From positions 1 through 52,102 of IMG/VR virus record IMGVR_UViG_3300013233_000325: a stretch of DNA of 52,102 nt; one strand, given 5' to 3'. Below the pieces are notes generated by a model, which was not told the DNA's origin, did no database searches, and saw only the letters and a list, made by a program, of their open reading frames with translations. This DNA comes from a virus. Position numbers and translations under genes: made by a program. Of this stretch, positions 42,746-50,634 are shown one piece after another (the first letter of the stretch is position 1; every line of letters starts with the position of its first letter).

Positions 42746-43093
42746 ATGGCACTCTTCAAGTTCGGCACTGATCTTCTGTCTGAAAACCAAGCCTCCGCTG
42801 CAGCAGATGCCAACCTTAATTGGCAGGTGCTCGCGGTGTTCACTCCGCAACCTAACGTCCTCGATCTCGACCTTACGGCTCCTCCCGGATCTCCGACCGT
42901 AGGGGACGTTTACATACCCCTCGCGACGGCCACTGGTGACTGGGCTGGACAGGAAGGCAATTTTGCGGTTTACTTGGACGTCGCAGGGGCAAACACCTGG
43001 GTGTTTGTGATTCCCTTGGAAGGAATGACGAGGTGGATCGCGGACACAAACGTCCATGAAGTCTATAACGGCAGCATCTGGGCTGCAATCTAA
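42746..43093 (+). CDS. DUF2793-like tail protein, 115 aa
   Basis: MALFKFGTDLLSENQASAAA, DLTAPPGSPTVGDVYIPLAT, GDWAGQEGNFAVYLDVAGAN and TWVFVIPLEGMTRWIADTN give the DUF2793 pattern used in tail fibres and tip proteins. It abuts the tip gene. Confidence 0.82.
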   Translation: MALFKFGTDLLSENQASAAADANLNWQVLAVFTPQPNVLDLDLTAPPGSPTVGDVYIPLATATGDWAGQEGNFAVYLDVAGANTWVFVIPLEGMTRWIADTNVHEVYNGSIWAAI

Positions 43094-43094
43094 C

Positions 43095-43343
43095 ATGAAA
43101 AAGTACAAAGCCAAAAACAATGAGGTTGAAGTAACTATTTTTGACGATCATCAAAATTTACCGGATGAGATTGATTCATTTGTGTCCAACGGAGCCGTTT
43201 GGTATATGTTTAAACATCCGTCTGGAACTGAAGTGGGAGTTACTCCCGGCTGTGTAGTAGTGGCCCATCCTGGTGAGGCAAAAGCACGTTTGGAGGTTAT
43301 GAACTTCCAGAAGTTTGAAGAACAATACGAACCGATTGATTAA
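43095..43343 (+). CDS. Small hypothetical protein, 82 aa
   Basis: ATG at 43095 right after the preceding TAA. MKKYKAKNNEVEVTIFDDHQ; acidic, beta-rich with one Cys. No family known. Lies between tail-tip and spike genes, so may be a fibre accessory or chaperone. Confidence 0.7.
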   Translation: MKKYKAKNNEVEVTIFDDHQNLPDEIDSFVSNGAVWYMFKHPSGTEVGVTPGCVVVAHPGEAKARLEVMNFQKFEEQYEPID

Positions 43344-43361
43344 CCAAAAAGGATTGAGGTT

Positions 43362-44816
43362 ATGGCTAAGCAAATAGAGGAACTCCGTAAGAGCTTCCGT
43401 AGATTCGACCGGGTAAGTAAGGATGTGGACATCCTCCGGGGTGACTTCGAGAGGGTCTCCCGTTCCCTCGTTCGCGCTCAGAGGCAGGAAGACGACCTCC
43501 TGGTGGACGACCCGCCCGTGGACGAGAGAGGGCCCAAGGAAGAGCCCGGAGAGTACATCAAGCCGGTGAAGCCGGAAATCCGTGTGGACCTGGACGCAGA
43601 TGCACCGGACTTCATTCTAGAAGACCGTATGTTGACGGACAAGCACAACAAACGAATTCCCATCGACGACACGGAGGGGATCGCCCGTGCTGTGTCACTT
43701 GCCCCGATTAATCAAAGACGAATTGTCATCGCGATTAAGGGCAAGACGAATCACACGCCCAATCTCTGCGGAGCAGTTTGGGGACCGAAGGTTGTGCGCA
43801 AAAACGCTACGGGCGTGCCCATTGGATTGGACTTGGTTCTGGTTGGTGTCGACGCCACGGCGGGTATTGGTTCCATTTCGACGCACGACACAGACGGACG
43901 AATCGATCATTTCGTCGCTCAGGGTCTCGACCTACACTTTCCCGAAGACTCCTATGGTGGGCACACGCATCACATCAACAAGGCGGGTCTGTTCGGGTTC
44001 TCCGGCTGCCGGTATGTTGGCCACCCGAAGATGAACAAGGGCAAGTACGACATGCACCGGTCTGCATTCGACTTCAATGACCCTTTCGACGATCTCATTA
44101 TCGAGGGACAAAAGCCGCCCGTAACTGCGTTCGGTTATGACATGTACTTTGGCGATCACGGCCTCGCGTACATTAAGAACCAAGGTAATGTCTACATCGT
44201 CAAATGTTATCTTCCGCACGCGGGCCGAACTTCATTTCAGATCCGCCCGCACACGGTGGACCCGTCGAATCAGAATGCACCGTACGGAACCGTCCTGGTT
44301 GAGGGCTGTTGGTCAGATTACGCCGAGAAGAAGAAATGGTTGGAGGACAAGCCTTATGAAGGTGGTAGCCTCGCGACGGTATGGTATTCTGCCGGTGGCG
44401 GAATGTGTTGGATTGAGGGAAACGCTATCGACTCCAAGGCAGGCGCAATTTCCGTCGAGTGGCAGCCCGCTTCCAACGGCAACTACACCAACGCTCGTGG
44501 TTACACACACGAAAAGGTGGTTGTAAAGAACTGCAAATTCCGCTCCGTAGATGCCAATCGTTCTCCGGCCATGTTTTCCGCAATCGAGGATCTCCGGTTT
44601 GTGGGGAGTAACGAGTTCGAAGGCAATGGTCGCCATGGTGATCTGATTTTCAACTCGCAGACTGCTTCCTACAAGTGGGGTGCTCCCCCTGTCCGCAAGA
44701 TCTCGTTCGAATCTCAAGCCTCACGTAACACCAAGCGAAAGGGAACCTATTCGTCGATTTCCGGTATGCCGGTTCAGATCGTTGAACGCGAACTCGCTAT
44801 GATGACCGGTCGATGA
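43362..44816 (+). CDS. Tail spike, probable right-handed beta-helix
   Basis: 484 aa. N-terminal coiled coil (EELRKSFRRFDRVSKDVDIL) serves as trimerisation/attachment stalk; then a long beta-solenoid-type region (GDHGLAYIKNQGNVYIVKCY, IEGNAIDSKAGAISVEWQPA). Fits a receptor-binding spike, possibly a polysaccharide depolymerase; no catalytic residues identified. Confidence 0.78.
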   Translation: MAKQIEELRKSFRRFDRVSKDVDILRGDFERVSRSLVRAQRQEDDLLVDDPPVDERGPKEEPGEYIKPVKPEIRVDLDADAPDFILEDRMLTDKHNKRIPIDDTEGIARAVSLAPINQRRIVIAIKGKTNHTPNLCGAVWGPKVVRKNATGVPIGLDLVLVGVDATAGIGSISTHDTDGRIDHFVAQGLDLHFPEDSYGGHTHHINKAGLFGFSGCRYVGHPKMNKGKYDMHRSAFDFNDPFDDLIIEGQKPPVTAFGYDMYFGDHGLAYIKNQGNVYIVKCYLPHAGRTSFQIRPHTVDPSNQNAPYGTVLVEGCWSDYAEKKKWLEDKPYEGGSLATVWYSAGGGMCWIEGNAIDSKAGAISVEWQPASNGNYTNARGYTHEKVVVKNCKFRSVDANRSPAMFSAIEDLRFVGSNEFEGNGRHGDLIFNSQTASYKWGAPPVRKISFESQASRNTKRKGTYSSISGMPVQIVERELAMMTGR

Positions 44817-45334
44817 CCAAACCCGAAGTAATCATCGGTGTTGACCCTGGGAGGTCTGGTGCGCTCGTCGTGCTGGACCTCTCATCAGGTCGACTTCTCT
44901 CCTGTTCGCGTCTCTTCAAGAGCGGGGTAATCAGCCGGGAAGCTTTCGTTCAGCTTTTTGAGGAGATCAATGAGGAGTACCTCGTCACCTTGTGTGTGAT
45001 CGAAAAGGTACACTCACGTCCCGGCAACGGAGTGAAACAAGCCTTCGCATTTGGGATGTATTCCGAAATGGTGCGTATGGTGTGCGTTTTCTTCGAATAC
45101 CCAACTGTCGAGGTCGTGCCGCAGACGTGGCAGAGGCAGATCGACATTCCGAAGAAACGCCAGGGTCAGGATAGCAAAAAACGACGAGAAGAAGTCAAAT
45201 TGACCGTCAAGCTCGCCGCGTTAGACAAGTGGGGTGACATCCCCGTGACCCTCGTTGCTGAGGAAGGCGTTTATGACGCCGTGTGGATTGCCGAATACGG
45301 CAGGAAGAACTTAGTCACCATCTTTGGGAAGTGA
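44813..45334 (+). CDS. RuvC-like Holliday junction resolvase
   Basis: 173 aa, ATG overlapping the spike stop. RNase H-like fold with acidic residues in GVDPGRSGA, CVIEKVHSRPG and YDAVWIAEYGRK. Resolves branched DNA before packaging. Its 3' end overlaps the convergent 45311 gene by 24 nt. Confidence 0.88.
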   Translation: MTKPEVIIGVDPGRSGALVVLDLSSGRLLSCSRLFKSGVISREAFVQLFEEINEEYLVTLCVIEKVHSRPGNGVKQAFAFGMYSEMVRMVCVFFEYPTVEVVPQTWQRQIDIPKKRQGQDSKKRREEVKLTVKLAALDKWGDIPVTLVAEEGVYDAVWIAEYGRKNLVTIFGK

Positions 45335-45622
45335 CGGGACCTCGATGTTCGCGAGCCATACAGCAATGGTTTGCTTCCTGTGCTTCGGTCCGTCCACTCC
45401 CTTGAGTAGGCCAAGGTCGAAAGCGGATACGTGCTGGTTGAGCTTGTGGTTCTCGTGGTAGGCGCTACTCCACTCCCACGAGACGGTGGTATCACCGTTC
45501 GGCATGACTATCATTGAAGGACGCACGTTGGTTGCGCCCATTCGGTCTCGCAAGAAGCCTTCAACTCGACCAGTCATGATGGCGAGTTCGAGGGCCGCGT
45601 CGAATCTGTCTTCTAGGTTCAT
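45311..45622 (-). CDS. Hypothetical protein, 103 aa
   Basis: ATG at 45622 (ATGA overlap with the upstream gene). MNLEDRFDAALELAIMTGRV, VMPNGDTTVSWEWSSAYHEN. Mixed alpha/beta. Last gene of the leftward right-arm cluster. Unknown. Confidence 0.7.
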   Translation of the reverse strand: MNLEDRFDAALELAIMTGRVEGFLRDRMGATNVRPSMIVMPNGDTTVSWEWSSAYHENHKLNQHVSAFDLGLLKGVDGPKHRKQTIAVWLANIEVPSLPKDGD

Positions 45623-45906
45623 TTGATCTCTTCCCAATACTTAGTAAATTCGGATTGTTCGAGGAAGTCGATTGCTCCCTCCTGCGTAAGATAACACCAG
45701 TCGCCTCGCTCAGCAATGTTTACGACGACCCTCCTATTGAGCTTGGCATCGTACTCCATTCCGATAACGTTCTGAATCGCGCCGGTCGGACCGTACACGA
45801 GTTCCTTCTTATTAGAGAAAGCCTCTAGGAACCAGCGGGGCGCAGCGTGTGTACCGAGTTGGAAGGCTTCAAGTCTTGCAGATTCTTTTAGTCTGATGGT
45901 CGGCAT
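45619..45906 (-). CDS. Hypothetical protein, 95 aa
   Basis: MPTIRLKESARLEAFQLGTH. Alternates beta and turns (KKELVYGPTGAIQNVIGMEY) with a helical C-terminus (IDFLEQSEFTKYWEEI). Overlaps both neighbours slightly. Unknown. Confidence 0.65.
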   Translation of the reverse strand: MPTIRLKESARLEAFQLGTHAAPRWFLEAFSNKKELVYGPTGAIQNVIGMEYDAKLNRRVVVNIAERGDWCYLTQEGAIDFLEQSEFTKYWEEIK

Positions 45907-46133
45907 TTGATCATCTCCTTGAGTTCTTTGATCTCTTGATCTAGTTGACCGATCTTGCGGTTCTGGGCTCGGTTGATTTTCTGCTGTTGTTCAGATATAT
46001 CGACAGAATTTGCGTTGATGGCTATTTGGTCACGGTTGAACTGGAAGACGTGGCCCATGTCTGACAGTAAGTGTAGCACCACATACGCAAACCATATAAT
46101 CAGAGCGAAAACAGCTATTACGATCCAGTTCAT
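45888..46133 (-). CDS. Membrane protein with coiled coil, 81 aa
   Basis: N-terminal membrane span (MNWIVIAVFALIIWFAYVVL), then a heptad-like coiled coil (QQQKINRAQNRKIGQLDQEI). Looks like an envelope-anchored adaptor or lysis accessory. ATG overlaps the stop of the 42-aa zinc protein. Confidence 0.75.
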   Translation of the reverse strand: MNWIVIAVFALIIWFAYVVLHLLSDMGHVFQFNRDQIAINANSVDISEQQQKINRAQNRKIGQLDQEIKELKEMIKCRPSD

Positions 46134-46258
46134 TTTGGTTTAGGGGTAGGAGGGTAGGGGACTTCCCCGGAGCCGTAACACTCATTACATGACCACCCGT
46201 CTTCGGGGTAAGGTGTTGGGGAGAAGACCCCAGTTCCGTCACATTCAGGACATTTCAT
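46130..46258 (-). CDS. DnaJ-like CxxCxGxG zinc mini-protein, 42 aa
   Basis: Overlapped by ATGA at both ends. Two copies of a DnaJ-type motif, CPECDGTG and CNECYGSG, then a Pro-rich tail (PYPPTPKPK). It is a stand-alone zinc finger of the kind used in DnaJ and small phage proteins. Confidence 0.7.
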   Translation of the reverse strand: MKCPECDGTGVFSPTPYPEDGWSCNECYGSGEVPYPPTPKPK

Positions 46259-46428
46259 TTCTTTGTTACCCTTGCAATGAGGAAGAGGCACGCGGGACAC
46301 GTGACCTCAGTGATTTTCTTGGTGGTGTGGTGGAGCGGGTTCTTCTTGCGTTGACACCGTGCCCCTCCAGGACCAAGACCCTTGTACGGACTTTGGTAGA
46401 AGATGTGAACTTTCTTCTTCTTAATCAT
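46255..46428 (-). CDS. Small basic Cys protein, 57 aa
   Basis: ATG at 46428 (MIKKKKVHIFYQSPYKGL) overlapping the GNAT gene stop by ATGA. Cys in GGARCQ and a CPAC pair, possible zinc site; basic ends. Unknown. Confidence 0.6.
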   Translation of the reverse strand: MIKKKKVHIFYQSPYKGLGPGGARCQRKKNPLHHTTKKITEVTCPACLFLIARVTKK

Positions 46429-46823
46429 TCGACGAAGATAAAATCGTGAGTGATGTTGTTTGCAGCTAGAAACCCCACATGTTCCCAAAAGGGCTCGGCA
46501 CTCTTCTTTACTAGAGTCGCCCGGATTTCACCGTTGAGCCCATTGGCTCGTGCCCAGGTGATGAGGTCACTGACTGCTTTGGTTGCGTGCCCTTGTCGTC
46601 GGACGTGGGGCTCGACACCAATAACCGTGATCACAACATCGGCCCCTGTTTGGTAGTCTTTCAACTCGATACGCAGGACCATCGTGCCGTCGCCTACAAG
46701 ACGTTTCATGTAAAGTGACACGCATCCTTTATTCTCGGGAATGAGCATTACCTCGAATCCGTACTTTGGAAGACTCTTCGCTTGTTGTATCAAGCTCTTG
46801 CGTTCCTGGTCTGTGAGCATCAT
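46425..46823 (-). CDS. GNAT-family N-acetyltransferase
   Basis: 132 aa. Acetyl-CoA-binding motif VEPHVRRQGHATKAVSDLIT (R/Q-x-x-G-x-A) and later beta strands (EPFWEHVGF) are typical. The target is unknown; in phages GNATs can acetylate host proteins or modify nucleic acid/nucleotides. Confidence 0.88.
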   Translation of the reverse strand: MMLTDQERKSLIQQAKSLPKYGFEVMLIPENKGCVSLYMKRLVGDGTMVLRIELKDYQTGADVVITVIGVEPHVRRQGHATKAVSDLITWARANGLNGEIRATLVKKSAEPFWEHVGFLAANNITHDFIFVE

Positions 46824-47074
46824 TTGAGAATAATCTCCTCGAATTTTACGATATCTGTGTACAGAATACCCATAAAATAATCGGCTCGGTTAGTGCCAAT
46901 CCGGTTTGATGTGCACAGGAGTAAAATACGTTCGTCATCACTTTCTGCTTCCCAACCAATTGTTCGAATGTGAATAGGCTTATGGTGATAATCACCCGCA
47001 CTTGCCCACCCATGACCTGACCAGTGATCAAACCATTCTACAAGAATCAGTCGTCCAGTGAGTTGATTAGTCAT
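46820..47074 (-). CDS. Hypothetical protein, 84 aa
   Basis: ATG at 47074 (MTNQLTGRLILVEWFDHWSG). His- and Trp-rich middle (HWSGHGW, DYHHKPIHI). The start overlaps the stop of the 44-aa membrane gene. Unknown. Confidence 0.65.
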   Translation of the reverse strand: MTNQLTGRLILVEWFDHWSGHGWASAGDYHHKPIHIRTIGWEAESDDERILLLCTSNRIGTNRADYFMGILYTDIVKFEEIILK

Positions 47075-47201
47075 TTTTCTTCCACCCTGGCCGATCACGA
47101 CCCATTTCTCGAATCCAGTTCGCAATGATGAGCACGGTGTCGTACAATCCGACAAAGGGTAAACTGCATAAATAGACGATGCCAATTATGAAGTCTTTCA
47201 C
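47067..47201 (-). CDS. Small membrane protein, 44 aa (GTG start)
   Basis: GTG at 47201 overlapping the upstream stop (GTGA) and ending within the next ATG (ATGACTAA). Reads MKDFIIGIVYLCSLPFVGLY, then a basic, polar tail ending KKND. One membrane span. Called from hydrophobicity and packing. Confidence 0.55.
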   Translation of the reverse strand: MKDFIIGIVYLCSLPFVGLYDTVLIIANWIREMGRDRPGWKKND

Positions 47202-47437
47202 TCGATCTGTCCTTCTTTTAGCAATTTTTCCTCGGCTTCCTTCCGTCTCTTCGTCACGCGCCAGGACTCGTACTCTTTTTGCACGTCCTCGTATAGGTAA
47301 TTAGTCTTGTCGGCAATTTCCAACTGCAAGGCGCAGTCCGAAATCACACGGGCTCGCTTCTGCTCGTCTACAGACCTCTGCAGGTTCCTAATCCTAAATT
47401 TGAGCTTTTTAATCTCATCTTTTTGTTCTTTGGTCAT
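47198..47437 (-). CDS. Coiled-coil protein, 79 aa
   Basis: ATG at 47437 (TGATG overlap). MTKEQKDEIKKLKFRIRNLQ and a Lys/Glu-rich C-terminal helix give a probable coiled coil. Unknown role. Confidence 0.65.
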   Translation of the reverse strand: MTKEQKDEIKKLKFRIRNLQRSVDEQKRARVISDCALQLEIADKTNYLYEDVQKEYESWRVTKRRKEAEEKLLKEGQIE

Positions 47438-47754
47438 CAGATCTTCACCCACACGTGGTAAACGAGGTTCATTTCCGGATCTGTCACGGTGCCAATTGGC
47501 CACGCCATTATTCTGTCACCTTTCCACTTCTGGCCGGTGAACATGACGATGAATTTTTGATCCTCATACGCGCTTTGGTAAATGGCGTCCTGGGATACGC
47601 GGGCCCAAACCTGGATTCCATGTCCCTCCTGCCACCCGACCGAGAGGATTTCCGCGTTAGCGTGCATCCTAACTGCGACGATCGTGTTCAAAGGGTCATC
47701 CGGAATGGTGTATTTGAAAATCCGGTCCCCTTTATTCAACGGTTGGAAGTTCAT
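47437..47754 (-). CDS. Hypothetical protein, 105 aa (DUF7352-like pattern)
   Basis: MNFQPLNKGDRIFKYTIPDD; VRMHANAEILSVGWQEGHGI; IQVWARV, then a distal IGTVTDPEMNLVYHVWVKI. The sequence resembles a small phage protein family often named DUF7352. ATGA overlap at its start. Confidence 0.7.
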   Translation of the reverse strand: MNFQPLNKGDRIFKYTIPDDPLNTIVAVRMHANAEILSVGWQEGHGIQVWARVSQDAIYQSAYEDQKFIVMFTGQKWKGDRIMAWPIGTVTDPEMNLVYHVWVKI

Positions 47755-48266
47755 GACTCCGTTCCTTTCTCCAGACACACCGGAGGTAGGTGATGAACCG
47801 GAATGTCGGCCCCACCAGCTTTGGAACATGCGGGACACTCGATCGAGTCCTCTTTGACAATGTCCTCTTCGGCAAGTCCTTTCAAGGAGATAATGCGGTC
47901 TGCGGTTTGGGTGGGATTAGGCTCGTGAGAGCCAACGGCCAGCCACAGAGCTTTTTCCAGAATTCGGCGGTTTCTTTGGTGATCAACCTCCACTTCCCGA
48001 AGACGCCGGATCTCCTCTTCTGCGTCGATCACCTTGAGGCCAATGGAATCAGGTTGGAAGTTGTCCGGACCTAGTGCGTTCCTTGTGGTTAGTTCACCAT
48101 AAAGGACGTCCATAGGGGCGACATTTCCTTCGGTGTCTGTCAAATAGAGAGTGATGAGTTGGTTCATGTCAAACACAACCACTGCCCTCTTGAACTCGCG
48201 ATCATCCTCGTCCTCGCCTCGTTCGAACTCGATGTCGGTAGGGCTGTCTTTGAATATGATTTTCAT
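47751..48266 (-). CDS. Hypothetical protein, 171 aa
   Basis: MKIIFKDSPTDIEFERGEDE; a helical middle (DAEEEIRRLREVEVDHQRNR) and a C-terminal ECPACSKAGGADIPVHHLPP that may bind zinc (CPAC then HH). Unknown. Confidence 0.65.
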   Translation of the reverse strand: MKIIFKDSPTDIEFERGEDEDDREFKRAVVVFDMNQLITLYLTDTEGNVAPMDVLYGELTTRNALGPDNFQPDSIGLKVIDAEEEIRRLREVEVDHQRNRRILEKALWLAVGSHEPNPTQTADRIISLKGLAEEDIVKEDSIECPACSKAGGADIPVHHLPPVCLEKGTES

Positions 48267-48850
48267 TGGCCATTTACCTCGTCAGTGATTTTATCAATGA
48301 ACCGCACGGCCTCACTATTGACAGCCACCACCACTAGATTGGTGCTACTGGCTATTTCACAGAGGGGTTGGGGTTCCAAATTGTATACGAATTCCCTCAA
48401 CATCCGGAGTTCCATTTGCAACGTGTCCACACTGATAACTGTACCCGGCTCTACACAAGGAACGTAAGTCTTGTTCAAAATCTCCTGCGTTATGGGTGAC
48501 AGAACCCCATCGTCGTGACGCATGACACACTGTCCAGTCCGGATCTCTGTGGATGAAGACTCCGAACACTGCAAAATAAGACTCTCTCCGCCGTTGCTTA
48601 CCGCCCCAATTTCCCTTGCGTCTTTGGCCCACGCTTCGTGCATCCATTGAGGCCAGGATTCGTTCGAGTGCCGGTTCTCCTCTGTTAGAATGAACACGTC
48701 CACGTACATCGCTATCGTTTTGTATCTCATGTTGGTTTTGAAGATTTGCTCTTCGAATCTCTTGTGCATCGCTAGGCCGGTTGCCATAGCGAGTTTTCGT
48801 CGGAGCGCGTCTCCGTCCTTGTAAATCTTAAATAGGTCGAGTCTACCCAT
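48263..48850 (-). CDS. Hypothetical protein, 195 aa
   Basis: ATG at 48850 (MGRLDLFKIYKDGDALRRKL). Alpha/beta; Cys/Ser-rich middle (ESLILQCSESSSTEIRTGQC). Not a recognised family. Overlaps the 171-aa gene by ATGA. Confidence 0.65.
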   Translation of the reverse strand: MGRLDLFKIYKDGDALRRKLAMATGLAMHKRFEEQIFKTNMRYKTIAMYVDVFILTEENRHSNESWPQWMHEAWAKDAREIGAVSNGGESLILQCSESSSTEIRTGQCVMRHDDGVLSPITQEILNKTYVPCVEPGTVISVDTLQMELRMLREFVYNLEPQPLCEIASSTNLVVVAVNSEAVRFIDKITDEVNGQ

Positions 48851-48851
48851 T

Positions 48852-48953
48852 TTACCACACCAAGAGGATTGCAAGTAGGATCAGCGGGGCGCACCCGCAG
48901 CCGGATCTCCTCCGCCGTCTCGATCGTCTGCGCCGTCTATGGTGTGCGCTCAT
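48852..48953 (-). CDS. Arg-rich membrane mini-protein, 33 aa
   Basis: ATG at 48953 inside the end of the upstream gene; stop one nt before the next start. It reads MSAHHRRRRRSRRRRRSG then CGC and a hydrophobic LILLAILLVW. Ten Arg in 14 residues next to a membrane span. Could disturb the membrane or bind nucleic acid at it; the call rests on composition and packing. Confidence 0.5.
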   Translation of the reverse strand: MSAHHRRRRRSRRRRRSGCGCAPLILLAILLVW

Positions 48954-49224
48954 TTTTCAGTCCTTCGACTTCGTAGTCGTCTTGAATTGTGTAAGTGTGA
49001 GAACAGTTGCAACTGGGGCAAGGGCCGATCCCCCGCCATATGTGTAGATTAGAACCGACTTTGCGGACTGCTGTTGTTTGATGACCACAACAAGGGAAGT
49101 TGAAATGCACGACGACTTCCCATTCGTTAGACATCCATTCGAACACAGTCCCGATGTCGAGCACGATGTCCATGGAGGCTACCCATCCGTCAGACGCGGC
49201 GTACTGTCCATCCGGAAAGATCAT
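48937..49224 (-). CDS. Cys-rich hypothetical protein, 95 aa
   Basis: ATG at 49224 (ATGA overlap). MIFPDGQYAASDGWVASMDI; a probable zinc site from FNFPCCGHQTT and GPCPSCNCSHTY. Unknown. Confidence 0.68.
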   Translation of the reverse strand: MIFPDGQYAASDGWVASMDIVLDIGTVFEWMSNEWEVVVHFNFPCCGHQTTAVRKVGSNLHIWRGIGPCPSCNCSHTYTIQDDYEVEGLKNERTP

Positions 49225-49487
49225 TTGGTGCCCCACACGTCTACTTTGTGGTGTTCCAGGATGTCGATAAGTTCGTTGACTGCGGATTTGCTTTTCAAAC
49301 GCAGTCCGATGTGGAGTTCTTTCTCTTTTTCTTTTAGGTGAAGGACTAGCACCACGGCCACGGGCGGTGTGCGGTCGGGAACCGGATCACTCGACCAGGA
49401 TCCTACGGTGTAGCTCACCAAGGCAAGATCCGGCATTGCCGGTACGGGTCCCGGCCCATGTGCCTCGGACAGTTTACGTCTCGGCAT
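49221..49487 (-). CDS. Hypothetical protein, 88 aa
   Basis: ATG at 49487 (MPRRKLSEAHGPGPVPAMPD). Pro-rich start, then beta and a C-terminal helix (SAVNELIDILEHHKV). Overlaps the coiled-coil gene by 14 nt. Confidence 0.6.
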   Translation of the reverse strand: MPRRKLSEAHGPGPVPAMPDLALVSYTVGSWSSDPVPDRTPPVAVVLVLHLKEKEKELHIGLRLKSKSAVNELIDILEHHKVDVWGTK

Positions 49488-49845
49488 CTTTTGTCCTTTT
49501 CTGTTTCTCAATTTCGAGTGTTACCTCATGAATCCGTCGCAAGACTTTGCGTTCGAGTTCAATTGGTGTGCTTGCACCTTTACTACTAACGATCTCCTGT
49601 CGGAGCGCAAGGCCGAGGATCTGTTCGGACCGGCGCATGTCTTCCAGTTCTTTTTGAAGTCGTTCGATCTTCTCACTGTAGACGTCTTTACCGTCTCGCT
49701 CGTAATTGCGCTCCTCTCGGAACTGGTCCCTGTCCCTTGCCAGTTGTTCGCCTTTCTTCAACGCGTCTTTGGCAAGGTTGGCGAGCTTCTCGATTCCCTC
49801 GTAGATGCTGGTGAAGTCACCTGGATCCGTATTTCCGTCGCTCAA
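49474..49845 (-). CDS. Coiled-coil protein, 123 aa
   Basis: MSDGNTDPGDFTSIYEGIEK, then a long charged helix (KIERLQKELEDMRRSEQILG). Likely forms a coiled coil. It lies in a group of three helical proteins starting MSD (49842, 50634). Confidence 0.68.
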   Translation of the reverse strand: MSDGNTDPGDFTSIYEGIEKLANLAKDALKKGEQLARDRDQFREERNYERDGKDVYSEKIERLQKELEDMRRSEQILGLALRQEIVSSKGASTPIELERKVLRRIHEVTLEIEKQKRTKDAET

Positions 49846-50168
49846 GGCTCTATCCTCCAGGGGCGACCGGCTTCCCGGTCCTGTTTGACGTGTTTGGCTC
49901 CTTTTGCGACCTCTCTGTATAGGAGTTCCACAATCTGCGGACGGCTAAGGTCCGGACGCTGCATCTGCAGGTGGAGGATCATGTACCGGCGAAACGCCTC
50001 AGTCATGTCACCTAGTGCTGTTTGCATTTCACCCATTCTTTCTCGGGATCGGTCCCTCTGGCGCTCCACCTTGCTGAATCGTGCGGCTAGCCACTCAAGA
50101 GTTACCCGGATCTCAATAAGTCCTTCACTGTGTGTCAGTTCCCTTGTGGGTTGGTTCTCATCGCTCAT
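49842..50168 (-). CDS. Helical protein, paralogue of the 50634 gene, 108 aa
   Basis: ATG at 50168 (ATGA). MSDENQPTRELTHSEGLIEI; shares with the 50634 product the MSDxxQxTRE start, SKxxxQxxR heptads and a MxEAFRRY motif followed by a PQxxxxLxxR helix. Gene duplication product. Function unknown. Confidence 0.72.
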   Translation of the reverse strand: MSDENQPTRELTHSEGLIEIRVTLEWLAARFSKVERQRDRSRERMGEMQTALGDMTEAFRRYMILHLQMQRPDLSRPQIVELLYREVAKGAKHVKQDREAGRPWRIEP

Positions 50169-50434
50169 TTGTTCCACCAATCCTGTTTCTTGAGTTCGTC
50201 CCGGTAATGAACGAGGGACGCCTTTGTAGCGTAGTATTGGGCCTTTTGCGGTGTGGCCGCGTTCGAGAACACGTCGGTCGAGTGGTCCAGTAGCATGTTC
50301 AACGCTTGACGTGTCCGGTCGCGTAGTGTATCCCTTTCCTTCATCAGTTCTTCATTCTGGTCTTGAAGCTCGGTGATGATTGTTCTCACTTTTTCGACAT
50401 TCATGACGTCGATTGTGATGTTTGCAGTTGCCAT
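50165..50434 (-). CDS. Coiled-coil protein, 89 aa
   Basis: MATANITIDVMNVEKVRTII; heptads in LQDQNEELMKERDTLRDRTR. Its ATG shares a base with the stop of the upstream gene (TAATG). Helical; unknown. Confidence 0.68.
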   Translation of the reverse strand: MATANITIDVMNVEKVRTIITELQDQNEELMKERDTLRDRTRQALNMLLDHSTDVFSNAATPQKAQYYATKASLVHYRDELKKQDWWNK

Positions 50435-50634
50435 TATTTACTCCAGTCTCGTTCGCGGGCCGGATTTGTGATCGCTACCAGAGTCCCGTCCAGTTCGTAA
50501 AAGTAAAACATATGTTCAGGACTATCACCTGACACCCTGCGTCGGACTACGATCAGTTTCTTGACCTCAACCTCCATGTTTTGGTCAAGAACTTCCGGAC
50601 GCGTGGCTATAAGTAACATTCTGGGAATTTCCAT
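50434..50634 (-). CDS. Small protein, 66 aa
   Basis: ATG at 50634 (TGATG overlap with the upstream stop). MEIPRMLLIATRPEVLDQNM; beta-rich with basic RRRVSG and an FYFYELDGTLVAITNP hairpin. Unknown. Confidence 0.65.
   Translation of the reverse strand: MEIPRMLLIATRPEVLDQNMEVEVKKLIVVRRRVSGDSPEHMFYFYELDGTLVAITNPARERDWSK

Noticed and set aside
42092-43120. 342-codon minus-strand ORF over the tip gene
   Set aside because: It is antisense to the well-supported tail-tip and DUF2793 genes, with no RBS or recognisable protein features.
49528-50193. 221-codon plus-strand ORF in the leftward cluster
   Set aside because: It runs antisense through two overlapping coiled-coil genes whose junctions (ATGA) are consistent; composition looks non-coding.
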